From positions 35,411,172 to 35,475,171 of the forward strand of contig NC_058339.1 in the NCBI RefSeq assembly GCF_905475395.1: 64,000 nucleotides of DNA, given 5' to 3'. The notes under the pieces are model-generated. The model worked only from the letters and a program-made list of their open reading frames with translations, did not search any database and was not told the origin of the DNA. The position numbers and the translations under genes are program-made. Every line of letters starts with the position of its first letter. The first letter of the stretch is position 1. The stretch is from Chrysoperla carnea. Lineage: Eukaryota > Arthropoda > Insecta > Neuroptera > Chrysopidae. Positions 23,801 through 34,565 of the stretch are shown piece by piece.

Positions 23801-26800
23801 TGTGTACCTATGTATGTATCATACACCTTGCCAGTGCCACACTAGTGGTATGTGCAGTTCATTGAACCTCATCCGGTAAATATTCTTTTTCTTGTATACC
23901 AGAATTCAAAACAAATGTTTATGACCTTTCTCCAGTATACTATTAAAACTTGTTATACGATATCTATTATTGGATTTATTGAATATTCATTGTTGAATTT
24001 ATTTAACAAAACTTTTTCCTTAGATTATTCGCTGTTTGGATATTCATTTTTATCGTTTATTATTCTAGTATACTTTTTACAACAGCTCCAAATTTGTAAG
24101 TCTTTCAGTGTAGCTTAGGTTCCTGCGGTATAAGTAAAATTCTTACAATCTTAGTTATGTATTTACATTAGATATCGTCTCGAATTTTAAGAGGAATATA
24201 ACAGATATATATTATGTAGTAAGTGAAGCCGATTAAGGAGCACTGCAGGAAAATGAGCATTTTTGTTGATAAAATTCTTACTTGTACTTAGGGGAAAGTG
24301 ATCTGTAATGATCCTTCGTTATTTTAAGTGAACCATTAAAGCGATCTACTATATTTATCGAAGGATGGCTTCCATGATATCAAATTTATCGTTCAACAAA
24401 GACTTATGGCGATGTATAAGCTATTTTGCGTTTCGTATCAAAAATATTCATTTTACTGCTTAAGATCTACGATAACACAAAATTTCAACGTAAAATTTCG
24501 TTTTTGTGTTAGTTTTCGCCGACTACTTATTTTACTCTTGACTTCTGTTGACTTTGAACAATATTATAACAAATTTTGATAAGCGTGTAATAAATTTTAA
24601 GGTCAGTTTTTATGACGATATTCAAATATGTCGTTACGGGTCATATAATCCCCTTTATATACGTTAAAATACTGCCTCATTTATCTTTTGCACGTTGTAA
24701 GTTGCTTTATGCAAATATAGTTCTTCGTTTTGAAGTTTTCATCTAAGGACGATCTTAGAAATATTGCCACAACTTTATTCATAATATCGTCTATTCAATT
24801 CTATTTACGTCATCTAATTTCAATTGAAATCGATTGTTGGGATATTAGTTTTACTCTGTATTTGTAGTAGTTGTTTACAAAATTCAAAGAAGATTGAATG
24901 GTAAGGGCAAGTAGTGCCTCAAAACCGCGGTATAACGAAAGCCAGGTAGGAAATTAATAATGAATAAATAGAAGATTGCGTATAACAAGTTTTCGTGATA
25001 ATAAAAAAGTGCATGGAAAGCCATTTATGTTAAAATCGACCGAAAACTATAAATAATCTGTAAAAATGATAAATTTAAAACGTTATGACCTCGAATGCCT
25101 CAAAAAAGAACGTACATTATCTATTACTGTATCTTCAATATGATACGATAGAATGTACGATATCCTCTTAAAGTGAAACAAATGATAACTCGAAAATAAG
25201 ACTCCATATTCCGATAAATCAACACATATGGCTCCAATATTCGAGTATACTGTCGTAAAATATCTCTACCCACCAGTGTATTTACAACATAATTGTGCAA
25301 CTTTCCCACAGTGATCACACAAAGATCTATCAATCTAGAAATGGTTCATTGGACTAATTGCTTCAAGTAATAGAATTTTCATTAACTACCATTTCCAGTT
25401 ATTAATTGAATTTCAAAAGTCAACCACTCTCTTAGAGGTGTGTAGTCACATACATACTAATTAACAAATCACAAATTTTTTTAGAAAAGTTTTCAATTAT
25501 TATTCAAAATGCGTTTCTGTGTGTGTATTACAAAAAAAAAATATAATAATACATTTTTTAAGAGAAATTAGAACACTAAAATTAGTAGGAAAAAAAACTA
25601 ATTAAACTACATAAGATTATTTACTTTTATAACATGTTTTTTTTTATTTGTTGTATCTTCCAACATCTTAAAAATATAAATTACTTTAAATTTATATTTT
25701 AAAAAAAAGTATACTCGGATGTTATAATACGCCTGTAAACTATAATTTAAAAATAGTTTGATAAAACGAATATAATAACGCTTATTACACCGTTATAATT
25801 GTATTTGTATGTAAAAATATATATTTATATTATTTATTTGATACGAAGTGTCCCAGAATCAAATCAATCTATTAATGTTTTCTTTCGCCGGAAATTTACA
25901 CACACATACAAATTTAGCTATTATGTTGACAATAACCATAGATAAAATAAACAATTGTCACTTAACCTATTCATACTTTTTTAATCAGAGAGTTAACAAT
26001 TTTAAACATACATGAGCATTTGTAATTTTGAGTGTTTGATCTTTCGATAGTTTCTTAAACTTAGACTCGATGGTTTCTTAAACTTAATCCTGAAGATACT
26101 GATCAGGATAATCGGGCAAACTTATTAAATTATTGTATTTCCGACGATCCTTGATTAGTGTGCGACGTTTTAATTCAATCCGACGTTTTGAAATAGGTGA
26201 AAAACGCGTCCTAGATTACGTTTTCTTTATGAGATCGTCAGGTGCCAAGCAGAAGTACTCGTTTTCGAAAATGTTTCCAACTTCGTGCTTATCGCTCTTG
26301 CACGATATAATGTTGTGTAGTATCATTTAGGTACTTATGCGATTATTTGATTAGCAAATAATGTATGTGATTTAAAATAGAAACTAAAATTATTCTAGTA
26401 CACTCTATATGAGATGATTATTTTCTTTAATGCATGTAATAAGGGTAACCAAAACTTGAGCGTGTAAAAATATTTAAAAAAATAATAATTATTCAAGGTA
26501 ACTGAACAAACCGTTGTTACCTCAATAAAATGTCCATAACATTTACCAATGACATTTTTATTAATAATTTTATTTGAAACAGTTACATGATAAAATAAAT
26601 GTATCATGTAAATATGTTTATAAAAATAAGTAATTATGAATGAGTGCTCCTCAACTCATTAAAATTAAATTTGGCGTTAATCTGAAAGTGAGAATGAAAT
26701 TATAATTACATAAACATTTTTGTTCTAATGAATTATTTAACGTTAAAAAGTAAATTTTGAGTTGTGGTTGAATATTAGTTTACATATTTATATTAGTAAT

Positions 26801-28808
26801 TTAAAGTTGATAATCTATATTGACAATATATATTTAATGGCGACGAAATCTTGTTTTCATAGAGGATAACACTAAATTGTTAATGATACTTTCTGTATTT
26901 GTTTTTCTTTTCACCGATAAATTATTTTTGGATGGGATTTGGTATTAGAAATCAAGTGAAAAAGGCCAAACCTGGTTTTGACCCGAGAGCTCCACTTATA
27001 AATATTCTACGGATAATAAACGCAAATTACTTTATGAAATTAATATACTATTTCTGAAGTATGTAGCTGACTTTAAAATTGGCATACGCTGCTCGTATCA
27101 TGACATGAAAATCTTAAAATTAGTTCACCAATGAAGATAAAATAACCAAATAATAACCACCTTTAATGCTTAAACGTTAAATTTTAAAAAATGATCCCTT
27201 GTAGAGAAAATATTTTTTTAAAACTTATGATTATCTTCTTATTACGCTTTTTTAAGATAAAATGATATTTTTCTTATAAAAATTATTTTCTACTTTTTAG
27301 TTCAGCTAGCTACAAAAGCGTGCTTTTTAATAGTAGTTTAAACTATAATTTTCAATCCTGAAGATAATGATCAGGATAACGGATCGGGCAAACTTATTAA
27401 ATTTCCGTCGGTCCTTGATTAGTGTGCGAAGTTTCAATTAAGTCCGACGTTTTGAAATAGGTGAAAATCACGTTCAAAGATTCCGTAACAAAATAAAAAA
27501 TGAAAGAAAGTAAAGTAGATAATTTCATGATGCAGGCAATTTTTGCTTATTATTAAAGGTGGCTCACTTTAGATCTCTGTGGTAATATGAATTACCCCCG
27601 TCAAAGTCATCTAATTATATATTCCATAGAAAATTTATAGGTTCGACTCTCGGAATATTTGAGAATGTCTTCTAAACTATGGGATTTGAATTTGGAAAAA
27701 ACTTATTTAAAAATTGGAAATTACTTCTAAAAATTGATTTGAAAATCATTTGGAAAAGGCTTTATTAAATTGAAATTCTAAAATAAATAATAATATTAAA
27801 AAATTTATAGGTGCTATGTCGCCTGCAGCAAATCAAAGAATTCCAGCTATGTACATTTCAAAGTATAATCGTTTTGTTGATAACATTTTGGGGCGTATCA
27901 ACAAAATTCTAAGACGATCCTATGATCCAGTTCGTGTAAAATTACAAAGCAATGAAAGTAAAAACAAGAAAAATTCAAATAAAAAAAAGAAGAAACCAAC
28001 TAAACACACACGATCCAATACAAAACCACAAAATGTACAACAACCGGAAAATAAAATGGCCGAAGTTGAATTAGTTGAAAAATTATCGAGAAGTCTGGCT
28101 GAAGCAGAAGAGAAATTCAACGAGAAGTCATTATCGCCCAGGAATGAAAACGAAACGATGAAAATGAATAATGAAGAAACTACAAGACGCTCTTCTAACA
28201 GTAAAGGTTCATCAAATAGGAACAAAAACAAAAAGAAAAATAATAGTAACAAAACAAAAGCTGCAAAGAAAAACCAAAAAGCTCGAGCTACCTTATTTGG
28301 ATTATCATCACTGCGTAGAGATGGAGATGTATCTGTGAATCTAATGGCCGATCATACTACCGTAAAAACTAACTTTATCTTAGGACCATTAACACTTAAA
28401 GTAGAAAAAGAGGTAAGATTTTAAATTTTTTAATTTTATTGATTATTTCCAGTTTTTTAAATCAAATAATCACAATGCGTAAATTTATCACATAGTATTT
28501 ACCTTCAGAAACTATTTAATATTATTTATTTCTAGTTTGGACGTGGCGTCAAACGTGAACTAAAAAGTGCCACTGCAACAACAGCTGAAATGCATGGAAA
28601 ATTAAGTCTACGAATTGTGCAAGGTGGTGCTGCTACTTTACACTCAATTCGAGTACTTCAACCGAAACAAGTCCGGATTGATAGTCCTGATGATCATGAT
28701 CGAACGAGAGAATTTGTATGGAAACGTAGTGCACAAATTGCACAAGTAGTCTCAAAAAAATTAACTACAGCCACTAAATCAATGCTCCAACCAATTCCAA
28801 AACCATAA
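20880..28808 (+). CDS. Secreted Asp-rich protein with conserved C-terminal domain (4 exons)
   Basis: Exons are 20880-21384, 21455-21958, 27811-28412 and 28536-28808. They join in consistent phases (1, 1, 0) at GTAAGT, GTGAGT and GTAAGA donors, giving 627 aa. Residues 1-22 form a signal peptide ending VNA|TPIQV. Exons 1 and 2 contain at least six runs of 7-13 Asp, several preceded by Ser runs (SSSSSDDDD), so the N-terminal half is highly acidic and a likely acidophilic-kinase substrate and cation binder. Exon 3 is Lys/Asn-rich after a YNRFVDNILGRINKILRRSY helix. Exons 3-4 then give GDVSVNLMADHTTVKTNF, FGRGVKRELKSATATTAEM and LHSIRVLQPKQVRIDSPDDH. This well-ordered domain looks conserved, but I cannot name it. 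Exon 2 (504 nt, phase 1-1) can be skipped in frame, giving 459 aa. Function is unknown; an extracellular matrix or calcium-related role is a guess from composition. Confidence 0.78.
21959..22137 (+). other. Alternative 3' end of the Asp-rich gene (intron-retained terminal exon)
   Basis: If the GTGAGT donor at 21959 is not used, the frame stays open for 49 more codons. These encode a strongly basic tail (HNKKSTTSKGRRANHTRKHN, then KRGQKKSKKNLK) and stop at 22,110. AATAAA signals follow at about 22,109-22,135. The product would be 386 aa with an acidic body and basic tail and without the conserved C-terminal domain. The maintained frame and immediate poly(A) signals suggest a real short isoform rather than chance read-through. 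Confidence 0.5.
26086..26208 (+). repeat. Intronic dispersed repeat, copy 1
   Basis: It matches 27,354-27,472 through AATCCTGAAGAT, TGATCAGGATAA, CGGGCAAACTTATTAAATT, TCCTTGATTAGTGTGCGA and TCCGACGTTTTGAAATAGGTG. A short stem (TCCTGA...TCAGGA) sits at its 5' end. The class is unknown. Confidence 0.75.
27354..27472 (+). repeat. Intronic dispersed repeat, copy 2
   Basis: Partner of 26,086-26,208, in the same orientation and 1.27 kb downstream in the same intron. The only notable indels are around CGGATCGGG and the TTTCCGTCGG block. Confidence 0.75.
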
Positions 28809-29051
28809 AGCATATTTGTTAAGTTTATGTTTCTTAAAACATTATTTATAATTCCATAAAAAAAAACATTGATCATAAAGTTTTTTCAGTATAAATAATT
28901 ATAAATAATGATTTTAATATTGATCTCCATGTGAAAATTATGTTATACGTATATTTATTTGATATTTATTAAAATTTAGTATTTATTTATAGACAAATTA
29001 TTTATTGTATTTATTTTAAAGGGGTAGTTTTTTATAAATAATTTGGTTTTG

Positions 29052-29057
29052 AATAAA
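29052..29057 (+). terminator. Poly(A) signal of the Asp-rich gene (full-length form)
   Basis: An AATAAA hexamer within GAATAAATAAATC lies about 245 nt after the stop codon at 28,808. It is the clearest hexamer before the next gene, though the AT-rich context makes chance hexamers common. Confidence 0.4.
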
Positions 29058-29860
29058 TAAATCTATTCATAAGAACTTATATTTTTTAATTATATTCCTA
29101 CCGATCGTCAATATATATGTTGAAAAAGAACTGACTTGTGTTTTCTATTTTGTGTAGGTTGCATATTCCAAATATTTAAAATTCGTTCTTAACATTTTTG
29201 CGAATACTTTACTTTTAAGATTGCATCTAAACTGGTTATATTATTCTATGATCTAGACTCTACGACGGAAACGTGTTTTTAATTTCCATATTTTCTTTTA
29301 AATAGACATTATTATTCCAAATTAAGAGTTAGTACCACGAGTCTCCTACATTCTTACGGTGCGATCCGTATTTGACCGTGATTTCCAAATTTGACAAATA
29401 TTCCATATGATAACAGAGCTTGACGCTAGAAGTTAGATGCCTTTAAAATGATGGTATTTTCTGGACACTTTATGATTCAAACAGCCGTATAAAATTGTGC
29501 TCCACCCTTCATACTATGCAAGAATATACAGTATGAATTATCTCTATCAGAGACTATATCAGTAAACTTTACCGATATATTCTCTGATCTCTATCGTGTC
29601 TACCTTACACTACTACTCTAATGGATTCTCTTTGGTAGAGACACTTGATTATATTATCTCTCACTGAGGGCACCACATTATTAATAATCATAGATATAAC
29701 ATATATATTGAACAGATTTCAAGTTTATCAACCAAAGCCAAACATATTATTTGAAAAATGTCAAATTTGTAAATATAACCTAAAAGAGAGCCTAAAGAAT
29801 AAATGATGTTAAAAAATTAGACCGCAAATTCAACAAAAACACATTGATTATTATTTAAAA
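29058..29860. other. Intergenic region between the Asp-rich gene and INTS13
   Basis: It contains the INTS13 upstream region. An imperfect 15-bp inverted repeat, ATCAGAGACTATATC (29546-29560) with GATATATTCTCTGAT (29574-29588), could form a hairpin with a 13-nt loop. No TATA box can be assigned with confidence. Confidence 0.5.
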
Positions 29861-32800
29861 ATGGCATTCCAATCGGACGGAATGTTTCCTGCAAATCATA
29901 AAACAGTATTTGTCTTAGATCACACACCATATTTTGGTATTTCATGTGATAGCTTAATCGAATTTGAATTTTTGAAAACAAGAGGTACCGCAATAATCCC
30001 ATTAACGCCAATATGTAAATCTTTGTGGACGTGTTCGGTTGAATCAGCAATCGAATACTGTCGAATTGTTTGGGATTTATTTCCTCAAGGGAAATTAGTT
30101 CGATTTATAGTCAGTGATACAATTGCACACATTTTAAATACATGGAATCCTCAAACACAAAATTTAACGCATGTATGTATGAAACAACAGGTTTCTAATA
30201 AGAAATATATGAGCAAATACTTTTTTAGATAATGAACGCTATGTCTATGATCGGAATACCACCCAGAAGCGTTCCTGCAAATGTAGAATTATCGGTTTTG
30301 CATGGATTGCGAGCTGCTGTGGAAGCGCTCTCAGAATTAACAGATATTCAAAAAACACATTTGAATAACCCGGATAATAAACAGCCAAAGCTATTGAACA
30401 ATACACGAGTGATCTGTGTTACTTCAGCTCGTGACGATGAAAGTATGAAAAGTTTAGAAGAAATTTTTCATAATGTTTTAATAACTCAAAATAAACTTTT
30501 AGCTGGGAATGAGAAGTAAGATACTTTTTACTATTTTGAAATTGTTTAAAAGCTAATTTTGTGTTTTGAATTTTAGTGCTTTAATAATAAATCATTGTCA
30601 TCTAGTGATTATTAACATCAGTCCTAATAATATGGATTCACCTGTATCAAATCATCCGCCTAAAGAGGTATTACATGAATGATATTATTCAAAATCATGA
30701 GTCGAACTTTGCTTTCATAAAAATTATCGAAAAACTGTGTGTTTTTGAGAGTTATTTTTCAAATTAGACCTTTTGTTTAGATTTTCTAGAAGATTTTAGC
30801 AAATGTCCTCTGTTTGACTCATAAAAAAAATGATTCTTATAACTTATTTACATATTTTATTGTCGCTTTTCGCCACAGCTTGTGCTCTAAAATACAGTGT
30901 GTCCCCGGATAAAGGTACTATACATGTAAATTTTCTTATTTTGCATTTTATAGCGATACCAAATTTTTTGCTACTCTATTAGAAGTTTTAAATATACTTA
31001 CATACTTTTCAGAATAAGCAAAACTTCTTATAAAGAATGACTTTTTTTCTTAAAATGCAAAATAAGGAAATTTACAAGTATAGTTACCTCTATCCGGGGA
31101 CACACTATGTATTACAAAAGTTTGCTACAGTGAATAATTAATTCTGTTCGAATACATACGCGGTATTTAGGACAATTAAAAATTTTTCGACAATAATAAA
31201 AACAATTCTTCTAAAATCCGCCTGATTACTTAAATCTATTCCACCTATAAAGCTTTTGAATTTTTAAATATAAGAACAATATTTTGTCAACAGTTTGCTT
31301 AATAAAGATTACCTTATATTATATTATTAAACAAAAATATAGTTTGTTCTAAAAAATATATAATTTTTTAGCTCTCATCAATTCTTACAACCGAAGTACA
31401 TTCAATAAAAGCTCCCACAATTTCAATGAAATTATCTCACTTAATTCTTCAACACTACGATTTGGCAAGTACAACCGTTACTGGAATTCCTATGAAAGAA
31501 GAACAAAATGCTAGCTCTTCAGCAAATTACGATGTTGAAATATATCATGCTAGTGCAGCGCACACAGCAATATTAAAAGGCAATACAGCTGATACAGCTA
31601 TGATAAAAAATTTACGTGAAGGATTTGAATATGAAACAGTTACACTAAAATGGTGTACACCACGAGGTTGTAGCGCTCAAGAAATGCAAAATTGTACAGC
31701 AATGCATCGAATAACACCTGTTGATGTCAATTCACGGCCGTCTTCATGTTTAATCAATTTTTTACTAAACGGTCGATCCGTAATGTTGGAAATGCCACGG
31801 AAATCGGGTGGAAAAATTATTAGCCACTTGCTAGCGGCGCATGGTGGGGAAATTTTTATCCATACGCTATATACAGCTAGATCTGTATTGGAAGATCCAC
31901 CATCTATATCAGAAGGACCAGGTGGTCGTGTTACAGATTATAGAATCACCGATTTTGGTACATTTATACAAAATAATAAATTAGTACCGATGAAATGTAA
32001 AACAGAAGATAGTGGAACGCCGGTGGAAAAGATGTTAGCCCGATTAGATAGGCAGACAAAATATTGGCCGATTACAATTAGTTCTACATTAGTTTTTAAT
32101 TTAAAAAATGTAAGTTTATTTTATTATTAATTTTTTCAAATCTGAGTAAAAATTCGCATAAAAGTTTTTCGCATATCCTAATTTTCCTCCCTTATTTTTA
32201 TACCTTAATAAAAATTACAGTGAAGGGAAAAAGTTTGATAACTCTCAAATTAAAATTTCGAGTTCAAGAGGACCACAACGTTTGTGTTTCCACATTTATT
32301 AAGTTTATATCCCAAATATTCCTTTTGATTCAGTATTCTCTTGGTCCTATTGCCACTAATTTTTGGCCACAAGCATCTAATTATGAAGCAAACACATCAA
32401 TCTGTCATATTTGTCATTGCTTTTTCTACATTATTTCGTAAATATTGTTTTAAATGATATAATCCTTTTTGTATCCTAATCTAACTTATCTGCCCATCAC
32501 CATATTTCCCCTCACAGTCTATGGCTGGGAATCCAGGCAAGATTCAGTTGATTCTGATCTTGTTGTTCAGAAAACGCTTCTCAACAACTTAAAACCACCT
32601 TTTATAATGCCATTTTTTATACTTTGTAGCTTTAAAATGGCGAATATTTCAGAGTATATACTTAGACCGATCGACCGACTTCATTGGATACTCCGCGACA
32701 TCAATTACTGACCTATTTTTTCAGATAACCTTTAGATACCAGTCTATTAATTTATTATGTCTTATATAAATTTTCACTCCATAATTACTTCATTTAAGTT

Positions 32801-34018
32801 TCGATCTGCTTAAAATAATTTTCTCATTTCAGTATATTGATCCATTACCGCAATTAATGACTAAAGATACATTAAACGATGAAGAAGTTGTACAATGTAA
32901 ACAAGTTATCTACAATTTAATTGGTTTGGAATCAAAACATGAACCATTACATTTAATAAACGTTGGACATCGAATCAAAGGTCAAAAACGTGAAGATCAA
33001 TATAAAGTTTTATGGTCAGAAATTGAAACGTTATTAAAAAATAATTGTCACACGAAAAATCATACAGCAGTCTATAATTGTCTGTTGGAATGCCATAAAT
33101 TTCCAGTTGAAGAAACTGAAGCGAAAATATCCGATAAAGTTGAGTTAGATCAAGCCCTCCGAGAATTGGATCAACTTGGTAAGTTACTTCATAAAAAAAA
33201 TTATGTGTGTCAGCTCCGACGCACGATTAGAATTTACTTTTTAAGTATTGTGTAGTGTGCAGTGCCTGTCAGGTTATTGCCAGTCAAACAATAGATGCTT
33301 AGTCTAATATACGTACTATGTAGCATAATTTATTTATGGTAACCCAAAAAAATTAACGCGGAAGACGTACGATATACGTTGGCTAAGTAGCTTTGTAGTA
33401 ACAACTGTCAATCAGGTTATTGTCTGTTTCAAACAATAGATGCTTTGTCGACAGCACACAAGTATATAATCATTACTAAAAAGTGAAAAGTGCGCACGAT
33501 AGGTTGCGCACCAAAAACATAAGGAGGTCATTCAACCACTAGATTTTACTCATATTTTTTTCATACCAGGCACGTTATATGAAAACCGATCCTTTTTTTT
33601 AAGAAATAAACTCCAAAAACTGTTAAGATTATAGAGGTAGTCGAGGTTTTTAAAACTATACAATTTCTCTGATTATGTTTAATCTATTATGCTAAATGTG
33701 TTAGGTAAACCAGACGTTCCAGATCAACTTGCAAGAGCATCAGTTATCCGTGCTACAACTGATTCGCCAATGTCACCACCGCCATTAACAAGTATTTCGA
33801 CGAATGGTACAAAGAATACATCACGAACATCCTCGAGTTCAATATATGGCGGACCAAAATCATTCCTTGATATTTTTCTCGGTATGGAAAAAGTTCAACA
33901 ACGCACTGAATTTCATGGACGTCTTGCAGCAGATGGGCCAGTTGCTAAATTATATCCAAATTTAAATTTAGATAAAGATCGTGGTCCAAAACCAGATGTC
34001 TCCATGGAGGTGGAATAA
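29861..34018 (+). CDS. INTS13: Integrator complex subunit 13 / asunder homologue (6 exons)
   Basis: Exons are 29861-30172, 30229-30515, 30577-30667, 31372-32109, 32833-33178 and 33705-34018, joining in frame to about 695 aa (human INTS13 is about 706). The N-terminus [16 protein letters not shown], then [20 protein letters not shown], is the INTS13 VWA-like domain. Exon 4 carries the family's most conserved stretch ([53 protein letters not shown]). Exon 5 has the KTIYNL-type helical region and exon 6 the variable C-terminus with FLDIFLG and EFHGRL motifs. INTS13 acts in the nucleus in Integrator, in the INTS10-13-14 module linked to the endonuclease, and processes snRNA and attenuates Pol II transcripts. 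In Drosophila, asunder is also needed for dynein localisation in spermatocytes. The exon 3 donor (GAG|GTATTA) is weak. I see no break in the frame. Confidence 0.93.
30895..31109. mobile_element. Mariner-like MITE inside INTS13 intron 3
   Basis: TA at 30893-30894 and 31110-31111 flank a 215-bp element. Its inverted ends read CAGTGTGTCCCCGGATAAAG on the left and CATAGTGTGTCCCCGGATAG on the right (reversed). They match for about 60 bp, through CTTATTTTGCATTTTA. No coding capacity is present. It lies wholly within the intron and does not touch either splice site. Confidence 0.85.
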
Positions 34019-34052
34019 TGTCTTAATAGGTATAAGTTACAAGTGTCTTTAA

Positions 34053-34131
34053 AATAAATAATTGTAAGCTCAAAAATATGTACAGTACTTTTAAATAAAT
34101 ACATATCTAAATATATCTATTTTGCAATAAA
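34053..34131 (+). terminator. Candidate INTS13 poly(A) signals
   Basis: AATAAA occurs at 34053-34058, at about 34,093-34,098, and at 34126-34131 (GCAATAAAAG), 35-110 nt after the stop codon. The exact cleavage site cannot be chosen from sequence alone. Confidence 0.5.
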
Positions 34132-34194
34132 AGTTCTAGCCTATTTTTAACTTTCCAATTGAAATTTTACTGCAAACGTATCATTTATACTGCA

Positions 34195-34565
34195 TATGTA
34201 TTCAATTGGATTTTGATGACGTCATTAAGTTCAAAAAATCCATTTTTTTGATAATACAATCAAATTTTATCCATTCTAAAAGTAATTTTTTTGACATCCA
34301 TTAATTTTATTCCAAACCCATCATTTGTATGTTAGATTTTCGCTACCATACCCTTTTCTTCTAAATTTCGGGACCAGGATCCCACATTTTTAAAGCTATT
34401 AAAATCTTTTTGACCACAAATTTAAGATGGCTCAAATTTACTGGGATTACATACACCTACTTTATCAAAATTGGATATACATTGAATATAATAAAGAAAA
34501 AGTAAATTTTTAAAATCGATTTTTTTGGTAACAAAGAAAAATTATATTCGATAAGAATGGAATTT
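34195..34565 (+). repeat. Diverged single copy of the 314-bp tandem-repeat family
   Basis: It shares with 2,438-3,380 the blocks TTTTGATGACGTCATTAAGT, TTTTTTTGATAATACAA, TTTCGGGACCAGGATCCCAC and TTTATCAAAATTGGATA. It begins partway through the unit and runs into the next one. It lies just past the INTS13 poly(A) signals. Confidence 0.7.

Larger units (their letters stand above)
22138..27810 (+). other. Large third intron of the Asp-rich gene (about 5.85 kb from 21,959)
   Basis: It is AT-rich with long A/T runs and contains no bounded mobile element that I can define. It holds one pair of related dispersed segments (26,086-26,208 and 27,354-27,472). Open frames such as 23852-24118 and 26133-26330 show no motif. 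Confidence 0.6.

Noticed and set aside
27920-28252. Minus-strand Phe/Leu-rich 110-codon frame
   Set aside because: Shadow of the Lys/Asn-rich exon 3, with no start context or motif.
30229-30519. INTS13 as two overlapping or broken ORFs around 30,230
   Set aside because: A GTATGT donor at 30173 and TTTTAG acceptor at 30228 remove the apparent stop in phase 0 and restore the family's sequence order.
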